Below are positions 9,080 through 17,999 of a DNA stretch of 64,000 bases, in pieces. Source of the stretch: Candidatus Nitricoxidireducens bremensis (GTDB lineage Bacteria > Pseudomonadota > Gammaproteobacteria > Burkholderiales > Rhodocyclaceae); assembly GCA_030247725.1 (NCBI GenBank), contig JAOTRT010000005.1, positions 97,233 to 161,232 of the forward strand, read 5' to 3'. Numbering within the stretch: the stretch's first letter is position 1; each line of letters opens with the position of its first letter. The notes beneath the pieces were generated by a model that did not search any database, was not told where the DNA came from, and saw only the letters and a program-made list of their open reading frames with translations. The position numbers and the translations under genes were made by a program.

Positions 9080-10637
9080 GCCGGCCCCAGGACACCGCTT
9101 CATCGTCGTGATGCCGGTGGCCGACCGGCCCCAGCACATCCGTGCCTGCCTCGACAGCCTGCTCGAACTCCAGCGCCGCTATCCCTATGGCACGGGCGAC
9201 ATGATCAGCGTCCTCATCGCCGACGACAGCGACGACCCCGCCCACATCGCCGACAACAAGGCGCTGGCGGCGCACTACAGCGGCCTCGGCGTGCCGACCC
9301 TCCATTTCGGCCCCGACGAACAGGCCGACCTCGTCGATGCGCTGGGCGCCGGCAAGCCTGCACTGGCCCGCGTCGTCGGCAACGCGCGGCGCGAGAAGTT
9401 CGGCCACAAGGGCCAGGGCGTCATGCGCAACATCGCCTACCTGAAGCTGGCCGAGATGTTGCGCGGCGCACCCGCCGGGAGGACCCTGATCTGGTCCATC
9501 GACAGCGACCAGGAATTCAAGGTGAAGGTGGCCACCGACCGGGGCGACGCGGAAGTCTGCAGCGTCGATTTCTTCCATGCCCTGGACGCGATATTCAGCC
9601 GGACCGATGCGTTGGTGCTGACCGGAAAAGTGGTCGGCGATCCGCCGGTGTCGCCCGCCGTCATGACCAGCAACTTCCTCGACGACGTCATCGGCTTCCT
9701 GCAGCAAATGGGAGGCTGCGCCCCGCTGGCCCCTTGCACGCACCATGCATCCGGTACGCGCCGCGAAGGCGAGGCGGCCTATCACGACATGGCCGATCTT
9801 TTCGGCTTCCGGCCCGCCGACGCCTACGAATACCGCTGCACACTCACCGGCGACCACACGGAGACCAACTGCTTCGCCCACTTCGCCGGCCGCCTCGTCG
9901 GCTTCTTCCATGGCGAGCATCCGACACGCGTCTCCTATTACCAGGCCGACGACGCGCTGGCCTCGGTGCAGCCGGCCCGCACCGTCTATGCGGGCAATTA
10001 CGTCTTCCGTCCGGAAGCCCTCAAGTACTTCATCCCCTTCGCCAGCCTGCGGCTGCGCATGTCGGGACCGACCCTCGGCCGCCTCATCAAGTCGGAGATC
10101 GGCGAGCGCTTCGTCTCCGCCAACCTGCCCATGCTGCACAAGCGCACGGTCGAGGGCACCGGACAAGCCGAGTTCCGCCCCGGCATCCACACCCAGGCTC
10201 AGGTCATCGATATGAGCGGCGAGTTCGAACGCCAGTTCTACGGCGACGTCATGCTGTTCTCCATCGAACGCCTGGCCGCAGATCACCGGCTCGCCGATGA
10301 TGCCCGCGTGGTCGCCACGCTGGATACCGTGCGCGCCGACATGCTGGAAAAGTACAACACACGCCAGCGCAGCATTCTCACTAAGCTGGAGACGGTCGAA
10401 GGATTGCTGTACGCGCCCGGCGCCTGGTGGAACCGCCGACCCGAGTCCACTCCGGCGGTCGCTGACTTCGGAGCATTCGTCGCCAATGTGCGGCATAACT
10501 TCGGCGTGGACTCCGCAGGTCATGTCCGCATCAATGCCGATCAGCACTGGGCGCTATGGCGGACGAACCTGCTGGAGGCGGTCACCCGCTATCCCGTCGA
10601 CCGCCAGGCATGGGAGCAGATCCTGTGCACCGCCTGA
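9048..10637 (+). CDS. GT-A-like nucleotide-sugar transferase candidate
   Basis: 529 residues, not confidently recognised. The N-terminus (FIVVMPVADRPQHIRACLDS) resembles the beta-strand and turn opening a GT-A fold. A DxD-like SIDSDQEF (Asp152/Asp154) lies where GT-A enzymes bind metal and nucleotide sugar. Later segments include THHASGTRREGE and LTGDHTETN. There is no signal peptide or membrane helix. It overlaps the ThDP gene by 32 bp and the CapK-like gene by 13 bp, so the three are almost certainly translated together. The likely role is transfer or modification of an unusual sugar. A start at 9111 (MPVADRP) is possible and would remove the overlap. Confidence 0.6.
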   Translation: MSSPPTKSIAEPAPGHRFIVVMPVADRPQHIRACLDSLLELQRRYPYGTGDMISVLIADDSDDPAHIADNKALAAHYSGLGVPTLHFGPDEQADLVDALGAGKPALARVVGNARREKFGHKGQGVMRNIAYLKLAEMLRGAPAGRTLIWSIDSDQEFKVKVATDRGDAEVCSVDFFHALDAIFSRTDALVLTGKVVGDPPVSPAVMTSNFLDDVIGFLQQMGGCAPLAPCTHHASGTRREGEAAYHDMADLFGFRPADAYEYRCTLTGDHTETNCFAHFAGRLVGFFHGEHPTRVSYYQADDALASVQPARTVYAGNYVFRPEALKYFIPFASLRLRMSGPTLGRLIKSEIGERFVSANLPMLHKRTVEGTGQAEFRPGIHTQAQVIDMSGEFERQFYGDVMLFSIERLAADHRLADDARVVATLDTVRADMLEKYNTRQRSILTKLETVEGLLYAPGAWWNRRPESTPAVADFGAFVANVRHNFGVDSAGHVRINADQHWALWRTNLLEAVTRYPVDRQAWEQILCTA

Positions 10638-11938
10638 AGCATTGGCTCCATCGCCGTCAGCGGCCGGTACGCTATGCATTGCTCGATGGCCTGCTCGCGA
10701 CCCAGGCGCTGACCCGGGAGCAGGTGCTGCGCAAGCAGGCGGCCGACCGGCGCGCAATGGTCCGCTACGCACGGGACCACACCCCCTACTACCGGGAGGC
10801 CTTCGCAAGACTGCCGGACGATGTTGCCTTCGACGCCCTGCCGATCCTGCATAAAGAGATCGTGCGCCAGCGCCTGACCGACCTGCTGGCGGACGAGGCG
10901 GACCGCGACAGCGTCAAGGTCGGCCACACCGGCGGCTCGACCGGCAAGCCGCTGGCCTTCTACTACGATGAGGCCAAGCACGAACTGATGCGCGCCGGCA
11001 TGTGCCGCAGCTACATGATGTCCGGCTGGCGGCCCGGCGAGAAGATCCTCAACTTCTGGGGCGCCCGGCAGGATACCCAGGCGGGCGGTGTCTTCGGCGC
11101 CGGCTGGGGCGACCTCATCGCCGCCGAGAAGACCATTCCCGCCCACGAGTACACGACGGACCGGCTGCGCGAATGGGCCGGGGTGGTAGGTGCCTACCGG
11201 CCCGTGCTGCTGCAGGGTTATACCTCCATCCTCGCCGCGCTGGCGAGTTTCGTCATCGAGAACCGGATTGCCATGCCGAACAGCCTGCGCGGCGTCTATT
11301 CGACGGCCGAGGTGCTCGATGACCGGCAACGCCAACTGATGGAGCAGGCCTTCGGCTGCAAGGTGTTCAACCAGTACGGCAGCCGCGAAGTGCCCAACAT
11401 CGCCTGCGAATGCCGGCACGGTAACATGCATGTCTTCACCGACATGGTCCAGTTGGAATCGCAGCGCTGCGGCAATGAGGACCGCCTCCTCGTCACCTCG
11501 CTCACCAATCGCCTCATGCCCTTCATCCGCTACGACATCGGCGACTCCGGACGACTCAAGGCGGGCGACTGTCCCTGCGGCTCGCCCTTCCCGCTGATGG
11601 AAATGGGCATGTGCCGCAAGAACGACCTGATCCGCACGCGCAGCGGCAAGGCCATCCATCCCTCGTACTTCAACGGACTGCTCTACGGCCTGACGCGGAT
11701 CGAGCAATACCAGTTCGTCCAGACCGGCATCGACCGCATCGTCCTGAACGTCGTCTCGGCGTCGGCGCTGGAACCTGGAATAATCGCCGCCTTGCGGCGG
11801 CAGATACGCGACGATGTGGATACGGCAATGGAGATCGACGTCGCCTATCTGCCGGAAATCGAACGCACCACGTCCGGCAAGCACCGCTTCGTCATCTGCC
11901 AGGTGCCGGAAAGCGATACATGGAAGGAGCAAGCTTGA
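10625..11938 (+). CDS. CapK/PaaK-family adenylate-forming enzyme
   Basis: 437 residues from GTG 10625, chosen because GGGAG sits 8 bp upstream and the frame before it overlaps the previous gene. The adenylation loop HTGGSTGKP starts at residue 101. QYGSREVPN and an [12 protein letters not shown] motif later in the protein are typical of the phenylacetate-CoA ligase/CapK group. CapK homologues occur in capsule and O-antigen loci and probably activate an acyl or amino-acid substituent. In this cluster it would activate a decoration for the sugar made by its neighbours. The two true PaaK-like genes near the end of the window are separate and match the catabolic enzyme more closely. Confidence 0.75.
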   Translation: MHRLKHWLHRRQRPVRYALLDGLLATQALTREQVLRKQAADRRAMVRYARDHTPYYREAFARLPDDVAFDALPILHKEIVRQRLTDLLADEADRDSVKVGHTGGSTGKPLAFYYDEAKHELMRAGMCRSYMMSGWRPGEKILNFWGARQDTQAGGVFGAGWGDLIAAEKTIPAHEYTTDRLREWAGVVGAYRPVLLQGYTSILAALASFVIENRIAMPNSLRGVYSTAEVLDDRQRQLMEQAFGCKVFNQYGSREVPNIACECRHGNMHVFTDMVQLESQRCGNEDRLLVTSLTNRLMPFIRYDIGDSGRLKAGDCPCGSPFPLMEMGMCRKNDLIRTRSGKAIHPSYFNGLLYGLTRIEQYQFVQTGIDRIVLNVVSASALEPGIIAALRRQIRDDVDTAMEIDVAYLPEIERTTSGKHRFVICQVPESDTWKEQA

Positions 11939-12942
11939 AAATTCTCGTCACCGGCGCTGCCGGATTCATCGGTTCCGATCTGGTGCTGCGGCTGCTGGAG
12001 CGCGGCGACACCGTGGTCGGCATCGACAACCACAACGACTATTACGATCCGGCGATCAAGGAAGCGCGACTCGCCCGCCATGCGAGTCACCCCCGCTATA
12101 CGCACCTGCGCATCGACCTGGGCGACCGCCGGGCCATCGCAGCGGCCTTTGCCGAGCATCGGCCCCAGCGCGTCGTCAATCTCGCCGCCCAGGCCGGCGT
12201 GCGCTACTCGATCGAGAACCCCCTCGCCTACATCGACAGCAACATCGTCGGCTTCGCCCATGTGCTCGAAGGCTGCCGCCACAACGGCGTCGAACATCTC
12301 GTCTATGCCAGCAGCTCCAGCGTATACGGTGCCAACACCGCCATGCCATTCTCGGTGCACGACAATGTCGATCACCCCCTCAGCCTCTACGCGGCCAGCA
12401 AGAAGGCCAACGAACTGATGGCCCACAGCTACAGCCATCTTTACGGTCTGCCGACCACCGGGCTGCGTTTCTTCACCGTCTATGGCCCGTGGGGGCGGCC
12501 CGACATGGCCCTGTTCAAGTTCGCCAAGGCCATCCTCGATGACAAGCCCATCGACGTCTTCAACTATGGCCAGCACCGGCGCGACTTCACCTATATCGAC
12601 GACATCGTCGAAGGCGTCGTCCGCATCCTGGATCGCCCCGCGCCCGCAAATCCGGACTGGAGCGGCGACAGACCCGACCCCGGCTCCAGCAAGGCGCCTT
12701 GGCGCGTCTACAACATCGGCAACAACCAGCCGGTCGCCCTCATGGACTACATCGCCGCACTCGAAGAAGCACTGGGCAAGGTGGCGAAGAAGAATCTGCT
12801 GCCCCTGCAAGCTGGCGACGTGCCCGACACTTACGCCAACGTGGACGATCTCGTCGAGCAATTCGACTACAAGCCCGTCACCACGATAGAGGACGGCATC
12901 GGTCGATTCGTCGCCTGGTATCGGGATTACTTCAAGGCCTGA
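11935..12942 (+). CDS. UDP-glucuronate 4-epimerase-like SDR enzyme
   Basis: 335 residues from a TTG start at 11935, which overlaps the previous stop (TTGA) and has GGAAGGAG 5 bp upstream; translational coupling is likely. The NAD site TGAAGFIG is at the N-terminus, NHNDYYDP follows, and the catalytic Ser triplet ASSSSVYG and YAASK (Tyr/Lys) are present. [14 protein letters not shown] is typical of the UDP-glucuronate 4-epimerase/LspL branch rather than GalE. It would supply UDP-GalA or a related uronic acid. The dehydrogenase gene follows after 7 bp. Confidence 0.85.
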   Translation: MKILVTGAAGFIGSDLVLRLLERGDTVVGIDNHNDYYDPAIKEARLARHASHPRYTHLRIDLGDRRAIAAAFAEHRPQRVVNLAAQAGVRYSIENPLAYIDSNIVGFAHVLEGCRHNGVEHLVYASSSSVYGANTAMPFSVHDNVDHPLSLYAASKKANELMAHSYSHLYGLPTTGLRFFTVYGPWGRPDMALFKFAKAILDDKPIDVFNYGQHRRDFTYIDDIVEGVVRILDRPAPANPDWSGDRPDPGSSKAPWRVYNIGNNQPVALMDYIAALEEALGKVAKKNLLPLQAGDVPDTYANVDDLVEQFDYKPVTTIEDGIGRFVAWYRDYFKA

Positions 12943-12949
12943 TCCGCGC

Positions 12950-14245
12950 ATGGCGACCGTCTCGGATATCACCGTCGCCGTCATCGGCCTGGGCTACGTC
13001 GGACTCCCGCTTGCCGTCGAGTTCGGCAAGCGCTACAAGACCGTCGGCTTCGACCTGTCCCGGGCCAAGATCGATACCTATGGCCGCCACACCGATCCGA
13101 CCGGGGAGGTCTCCAGCGAGGACCTTCAGGCGGCCATCCGGCCCGATGGACTGGAACTCACTACCGATCCGCAAAGACTTGCCTGCGCCGACTTCCTCAT
13201 CGTCGCCGTCCCTACGCCGGTGGATCACGCCCACATCCCCGACTTCGGCCCCCTGATCAGCGCCAGTATCTGCGCCGGGCAGCACATGAAGATCGGTGCA
13301 ACGATTGTCTACGAATCCACCGTCTATCCTGGCGCCACCGAGGAAATCTGCATCCCGGTTCTTGAGAAGCACTCGGGCCGCAAGTGGCAGCAGGATTTCT
13401 TCGTTGGCTACAGTCCGGAGCGCATCAATCCCGGCGACCGGGAGCACACGCTTGCAAAGGTCGTCAAAGTCGTTTCCGGCGACAGTGCCGAAACGCTTGA
13501 GAAGGTGGCCGCTCTGTATTCGGGCATCGTCGCCGCCGGCGTCTTCAAGGCTGCCAGCATCAAGGTCGCCGAGGCAGCCAAGGTCATCGAGAATACCCAG
13601 CGCGACCTGAACATCGCGCTGATGAATGAGCTGGCGATCTTGTTCGACAAGATCGGCATCGACACCGGTGAAGTTCTGGAAGCTGCCGGCACCAAATGGA
13701 ATTTCCTCAAGTTCCGGCCCGGTCTCGTCGGCGGACACTGCATCGGTGTCGATCCCTACTACCTGACCCACAAAGCGGAGATGCTGGGCTACCACCCCCA
13801 GGTGATTCTCGCCGGTCGCAGAATCAACGACGGCATGGGCAAGTTTATCGCCGAGAAGGCCATCAAGCTGATGGCCCAGTCCGGGAGGAACATCCAGGGC
13901 GCCAAGGTGGTCGTGCTGGGCCTGACCTTCAAGGAGAACTGCCCGGACATCCGTAACAGCAAGGTGATCGACATCGTCCGCGAGCTTCGCGACTACGGCT
14001 GCGCGGTCACGGTTCACGATCCCATCGCCGATCCCGACGAGGCCCTGCGCCAATACGGCGTGACGCTGACCCCCTGGGACTTGTTACCAAAGGACGCCGA
14101 CGCCCTGATTGTCGCCGTCGCCCATGACACATACCGGGACATGGTGACCGTTCAGCTGACGGAATGCCTCCTGCCCGGAGGCTGCGTGATAGACATCAAA
14201 GGGATCGTCGGCGGCCCAATGGGCCACCCCATCTGGCGACTTTGA
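12950..14245 (+). CDS. UDP-sugar 6-dehydrogenase (WbpO/TviB-like)
   Basis: 431 residues. The N-terminal NAD fold starts AVIGLGYVGLPLAVEFGKRY. The active-site loop is GGHCIGVDPYYL (catalytic Cys near residue 263). The C-terminal UDP-binding domain carries LGLTFKENCPDIRNSK. KENCPDIRN and GGHCIGVDPYY are characteristic of UDP-GalNAc/UDP-GlcNAc dehydrogenases (WbpO, TviB, VipA) rather than plain UDP-glucose dehydrogenase. The enzyme makes an aminouronic acid by two NAD-dependent oxidations. It is the last gene of the glycan cluster; a GC hairpin lies 30 bp downstream. No flippase, polymerase or lipid-carrier transferase is in the window. Confidence 0.85.
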   Translation: MATVSDITVAVIGLGYVGLPLAVEFGKRYKTVGFDLSRAKIDTYGRHTDPTGEVSSEDLQAAIRPDGLELTTDPQRLACADFLIVAVPTPVDHAHIPDFGPLISASICAGQHMKIGATIVYESTVYPGATEEICIPVLEKHSGRKWQQDFFVGYSPERINPGDREHTLAKVVKVVSGDSAETLEKVAALYSGIVAAGVFKAASIKVAEAAKVIENTQRDLNIALMNELAILFDKIGIDTGEVLEAAGTKWNFLKFRPGLVGGHCIGVDPYYLTHKAEMLGYHPQVILAGRRINDGMGKFIAEKAIKLMAQSGRNIQGAKVVVLGLTFKENCPDIRNSKVIDIVRELRDYGCAVTVHDPIADPDEALRQYGVTLTPWDLLPKDADALIVAVAHDTYRDMVTVQLTECLLPGGCVIDIKGIVGGPMGHPIWRL

Positions 14246-14274
14246 GTTTCGGCCACCCCGCCGGCGGCGGAAAC

Positions 14275-14294
14275 CCCGGGCCAGACGGCCCGGG
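14275..14294. terminator. GC hairpin between convergent genes
   Basis: CCCGGGCC and GGCCCGGG form a perfect 8-bp stem with a 4-nt loop between two convergent genes. There is no T tract on either side, so it may be a weak bidirectional terminator. Confidence 0.45.
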
Positions 14295-14329
14295 ACCGGT
14301 AAGCACACTCAAGACCAGCTCACGCCGGG

Positions 14330-15223
14330 TCAGTCGTCCTCGAAGGGATAGTCGCCGTCCTCGGCACGCGCCAAGCGTTCGGCGGCTTCGCGTTCCGCCT
14401 TCAGGTGCTTCTCGCGCACCTTCTCGGCACGCTCCTTCGCGGCGGCATCGTTGAGCGGGATCGAGTCCTCGCCGAACAGCACCTGACGCAGGAAGCGGAA
14501 GCCGAACTGCATGAGTTCGACGTCGTCGCCGACGATCTTTTCGCGCTCCTCGACCGGCAGCGCAAACAATTCGCCGAAGGCGTCGGAGGCGACGAAGGCG
14601 CGGAACTGGTCGAGGTTGTAGCAGGCCATGAAGAAGAGCTGGCGGCTCTTCAGGGACGGCTTGCCGATGGTGGGGCCCGAGGATTTCTTCTTCAGCACCA
14701 GCTGGCGCCAGCCGCGGGCCAGCTCGTCGTACTGATCGATCCCCTGTTCCTTGCGGTATTCGTCGATGGTGAGGCTGCGCTGGACGGCGTGGCCCTTGCA
14801 GTGGTCTTCCTGCACCAGGGCATAGGAGGCGGTGTCGAAGTTCTCGCCTTCCTTGCGCATGGACAGCAGCGCCACCGGATAGTAGCGGCAGGCGGTCGGC
14901 CGGTCCTCGTAGACGCTGCAGCCCTCGGGGGTCATGAACTGGCAGGCGGTGCCGCCCTCCACCGGCCGGAACTTGACGCCGGCGATGTCGTCCTTGTCCA
15001 GTTCGTAGGGGAAGGTGTACTTGGTCAGGAATTCGGCGGACGACAGCTCCAGCCGCTTCTTCAGGCGCAGGATGTCGTAGGGGGTGAGGGAGATATCGAT
15101 GTTGGCACAACAGGCGTTCCAGCAACCGATGCCCTTGTGGCAGGAGAACTGGATGACGTGCGAGCCATCGACCATCTTCGGGACGACGGGGCTCTGGGGA
15201 AATGGGACGTTGGGCTGGGACAT
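14330..15223 (-). CDS. YkgJ-family cysteine cluster protein
   Basis: 297 residues. The N-terminal half has the Cx(n)C pattern of the YkgJ/UPF0153 (zinc- or iron-chelating) family: GCWNACCANIDISLTPYD, then CQFMTPEGCSVYEDRP and CRYYP. The C-terminal third is helical and charged (REKHLKAEREAAERLARAED). The biochemical role of the family is unsettled. It is in the same orientation as aprBA and 97 bp downstream of aprA, with a hairpin between, so it may be partly co-transcribed. An accessory role in Fe-S or metal handling for APS reductase is speculation. Confidence 0.72.
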   Translation of the reverse strand: MSQPNVPFPQSPVVPKMVDGSHVIQFSCHKGIGCWNACCANIDISLTPYDILRLKKRLELSSAEFLTKYTFPYELDKDDIAGVKFRPVEGGTACQFMTPEGCSVYEDRPTACRYYPVALLSMRKEGENFDTASYALVQEDHCKGHAVQRSLTIDEYRKEQGIDQYDELARGWRQLVLKKKSSGPTIGKPSLKSRQLFFMACYNLDQFRAFVASDAFGELFALPVEEREKIVGDDVELMQFGFRFLRQVLFGEDSIPLNDAAAKERAEKVREKHLKAEREAAERLARAEDGDYPFEDD

Positions 15224-15269
15224 GAGAAACCTCGATACAACAGGGATATTCGGTCTACCGGAATGAAAC

Positions 15270-15298
15270 AGGCCGGAGGTCTTGCGACCCCCGGCCTG
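15270..15298 (-). terminator. Hairpin after aprA
   Basis: Read on the minus strand, CAGGCCGGGGGTC and GACCTCCGGCCTG-like arms pair around a short loop with one imperfection and are followed by TTTCATT. Probably a partial terminator of the aprBA transcript before the YkgJ-type gene. Confidence 0.55.
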
Positions 15299-15320
15299 AG
15301 TTTAACAGCCTAGACGACGC

Positions 15321-17345
15321 TTAGTGCGCGGCCGGCTTGAACAGCTTGGACTTGTCGACCAGATCCACGTGCTTGCGCTTGAAGCAGGTCCACTTCTTGG
15401 ACTGCTTGTCGTAGATCGAGTTCACGAAGCAGTGCCAGTTCTCTTCGTCGACGAAGTTCTTGTCCATGCGGTAGTAGAAGCCGGGGTAGCGGCTCTCTTC
15501 GCGGAACTGGATGTGCTTCATGTGGGCTTCGGCCGTCAGGATGCGGTGGTAGTTCTCCCAGGCACGCAGCAGCTCGTGCAGGTCCTTGGCGCGCATCTTC
15601 TCGGCGTCTTCCTTCAGCATGCCGAGCTTCTCTTCGGCAACCGCCAGCATCTTGTCGTTGGTGTTGTAGTACGTGGCAACACCGGCAACGTATTCGTCCA
15701 TGATCTTCTGCAGGCGGAACTGCAGCATCTTGGGCGTGATGTAGTTGGGGTTGACGTCGATGGCCGTGGTGTAGTCCTTGAACTGCAGGAAGTTGCGCAC
15801 CGGCTTGTAGATCTCTTCGGCCAGTTGCTCGACGGGGGTGTCGAGTTCGACGTTCAGGTCGGCGTTGTCCATGCAGTACTTGACCATGGCCTTGGCGGCC
15901 AGGCGGCCTTCGGTGTGCGAACCGGAGGAGAACTTGTGGCCGGCGGCGCCCACGCCGTCACCGGCGGTGAACAGACCCTTGACGGTGGTCATGCCGCGGT
16001 AGCCCCAGTTCCAGCCGGAGGGCAGGTGCGCGGGGATGCCGTCGTACTCTTCCTTGGTCGGCGCGCCGACGTCGGTCGGGCCGGACACCCAGATGCCGCA
16101 GCAGCCGGAGTGGGAGCCGAGCAGGTAGGGCTCGGTCGGCATCAGCTCGGACATCTTCTTCTCGGGCTCGATGTTCTCGCCGACCCAGATGCCGCACTGG
16201 CCGATACACATGTCGAGGAAGTCTTCCCAGGCCTCGGCTTCGAGGTGCTTTACTTCCTTCGGCGTCAGGGTCTCGGCCAGCTTGGCCAGGGCGGTGACGG
16301 TGTCCATGTAGATCGGGCCGCGACCTTCCTTCATCTCCTTGAGCATCAGGTGGTTGCGCAGGCAGGAAGCGGGAACGGCAGCCTGGCCATAGGGCGGGTA
16401 GTCGTTCAGCATGTCCTTGTTCTTGGTCATGTAGTCTTCGCCGTAGGCGTTGGCTGCACGGGCCTTGAACAGCAGGAACCAGGCACCGACCGGGCCGTAG
16501 CCGTCCTTGAAACGGGCGGGCACGAAGCGGTTTTCCATCATGGTCAGCTCGGCGCCCGCCTCGGCGGCCATCGAGTAGGTGGAACCGGCGTTCCACACCG
16601 GGTACCAGGCGCGGCCCTGGCCTTCACCGACGGAGCGGGGACGGAACAGGTTGACGCAGCCGCCGGCAGCCAGCAGGATGGCCTTGGCCTTGTAGACGTA
16701 GATCTTGTTTTCGCGGACGGAGAAGCCGACGGCACCGGCAATGCGGTTCTTGTCGTTCTTGTCGTTGATCAGCTTGACGATGAACACGCGCTCCTGGATG
16801 CGGTCGAGGCCGAGCGCCTTCTTGGCGGCTTCGGCGACGATCCACTTGTAGGATTCGCCGTTGATCATGATCTGCCACTTGCCGGAACGCACGGGCTGGC
16901 CGCCGTCCTTCAGCAGGGGCAGGCCTTCCTTGATGGCTTCCGCGCCGTCGTGACGAACGCCTTCGGCGTCGGTCTTCCAGATCGGCAGGCCCCATTCCTC
17001 GAACAGGTGCACGGAGTCGTCGACGTTGCGGCCCACATCGTAGGCCAGGTCGTCACGGGTGATGCCCATCAGGTCGTTGGAGACCATGCGGGTGTAGTCG
17101 GCGGGGTCCTGCTTGTCGCCGATGTAGGTGTTGATGGCGGACAGGCCCTGCGCCACGGCGCCGGAGCGGTCCATCGCAGCCTTGTCGACCAGCTTGATCT
17201 TGAGTTCCTTGCCGGTTTCGGCCTTCAGGGCCTCGGCCCAGCGCATGATTTCGTAGGCAGTGCCGCAGCAGGCCATGCCGCCGCCGATCAGCAGGACGTC
17301 CAGGTCTTCCTGAACAACTTCCGGATTGTCAAAAGTACCAGCCAT
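15321..17345 (-). CDS. aprA: Adenylylsulfate (APS) reductase alpha subunit
   Basis: 674 residues. The FAD motif LLIGGGMACCGTAYEI is at the N-terminus, and the fold is that of the fumarate-reductase-like AprA family with segments such as GEGQGRAWYPVWNAG, GCCGIWVSGPTDVG and FTAGDGVGAAGHKF. The length is normal. AprA carries the FAD at which sulfite and AMP are converted to APS during sulfur oxidation, or the reverse in sulfate reducers. GAGGAA precedes the start, and aprB is 20 bp upstream. With sat and qmo/hdr in the window and sox nearby, the oxidative direction is more likely. The sequence alone does not prove direction. Confidence 0.95.
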   Translation of the reverse strand: MAGTFDNPEVVQEDLDVLLIGGGMACCGTAYEIMRWAEALKAETGKELKIKLVDKAAMDRSGAVAQGLSAINTYIGDKQDPADYTRMVSNDLMGITRDDLAYDVGRNVDDSVHLFEEWGLPIWKTDAEGVRHDGAEAIKEGLPLLKDGGQPVRSGKWQIMINGESYKWIVAEAAKKALGLDRIQERVFIVKLINDKNDKNRIAGAVGFSVRENKIYVYKAKAILLAAGGCVNLFRPRSVGEGQGRAWYPVWNAGSTYSMAAEAGAELTMMENRFVPARFKDGYGPVGAWFLLFKARAANAYGEDYMTKNKDMLNDYPPYGQAAVPASCLRNHLMLKEMKEGRGPIYMDTVTALAKLAETLTPKEVKHLEAEAWEDFLDMCIGQCGIWVGENIEPEKKMSELMPTEPYLLGSHSGCCGIWVSGPTDVGAPTKEEYDGIPAHLPSGWNWGYRGMTTVKGLFTAGDGVGAAGHKFSSGSHTEGRLAAKAMVKYCMDNADLNVELDTPVEQLAEEIYKPVRNFLQFKDYTTAIDVNPNYITPKMLQFRLQKIMDEYVAGVATYYNTNDKMLAVAEEKLGMLKEDAEKMRAKDLHELLRAWENYHRILTAEAHMKHIQFREESRYPGFYYRMDKNFVDEENWHCFVNSIYDKQSKKWTCFKRKHVDLVDKSKLFKPAAH

Positions 17346-17365
17346 TTTCTATTCCTCGATGAAAA

Positions 17366-17839
17366 TTACTTGCGGATCAGCTCGGCGGGGTTGCCGGCAC
17401 GGAAACCGCCCATCACAGCCTTGGTGAACACGCCGTCGACGGTCAGTTCGGCCAGCTTGGGCATCGGCTTGCCGCCGTACGGGTCGATGGAGCCCTCGGG
17501 GGTGGTACGGATCGGGAACTTGAAGCGCTTCATGTTGCCGTTGCGGAACTTGATGGTCCACATGATGGAGTCGGAGCCGCGCAGGGGCTGCACGGAACCG
17601 CCCAGCGGCACGACGTCGGCGTAGTGGCGGGCTTCGATGGCGCCTTGCGGGCAGATCTTGACGCAGGAGTAGCACTCCCAGCACTGCTCCGGCTCCTGGT
17701 TGAACGCCTTCATGGCGTGGCCGGTGTCGGAACCGTCCTTGTCCAGCTTCATCAGGTTGTGCGGGCAGATGTACATGCAGGCGGTCTTGTCCTGACCCTT
17801 GCAGCCGTCGCACTTTTCGGTACGAACATAGGTAGGCAT
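17366..17839 (-). CDS. aprB: Adenylylsulfate (APS) reductase beta subunit
   Basis: 157 residues. Two [4Fe-4S] clusters are visible: CDGCKGQDKTACMYICP (residues 10-26, with the AprB-specific spacing) and CWECYSCVKICP (near residues 53-64). The C-terminal segment (FPIRTTPEGSIDPYGG) is the tail that wraps AprA in known structures. AAGGAG lies 7 bp before the ATG. It is the first gene of aprBA and transfers electrons from the AprA FAD to the Qmo/Hdr module. A 160-bp leader separates it from sat, which ends in its own terminator, so aprBA should have its own promoter. Confidence 0.95.
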   Translation of the reverse strand: MPTYVRTEKCDGCKGQDKTACMYICPHNLMKLDKDGSDTGHAMKAFNQEPEQCWECYSCVKICPQGAIEARHYADVVPLGGSVQPLRGSDSIMWTIKFRNGNMKRFKFPIRTTPEGSIDPYGGKPMPKLAELTVDGVFTKAVMGGFRAGNPAELIRK

Positions 17840-17865
17840 TGCTTACTCTCCTTGATAAAAACGAT

Positions 17866-17880
17866 CCGCTGTGTCAGCGG
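17866..17880 (-). promoter_or_regulatory. Hairpin with U tract in the aprB leader
   Basis: CCGCTG-ACA-CAGCGG on the minus strand is a perfect 6-bp inverted repeat, followed by ATCGTTTTT and then the aprB ribosome site 27 bp before the start. It could be a small attenuator, a leader stabiliser or an operator. The stem is short and function is unproven. Confidence 0.35.
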
Positions 17881-17958
17881 TCCATCATTCAGATCCGGAC
17901 GCCGCCTTGGCCGGTGTAGCGCAGTTCCGCTTCCGGCGGGCTCGGGACTCCAAATTGC

Positions 17959-17992
17959 AAAAAAGGAAGACCGCCGAAGTCGGCGGTCTTCC
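17959..17992 (-). terminator. Rho-independent terminator of sat
   Basis: GGAAGACCGCCG and CGGCGGTCTTCC form a perfect 12-bp stem with a 4-nt loop, followed on the minus strand by six T. It lies 8 bp after the sat stop and separates sat from aprBA. Confidence 0.93.
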
Positions 17993-17999
17993 GGTTTCC

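Noticed and set aside
15324..17624. A 766-codon plus-strand open frame opposite aprA/aprB
   Set aside because: Antisense to APS reductase subunits with full motifs; composition is that of a GC shadow frame.
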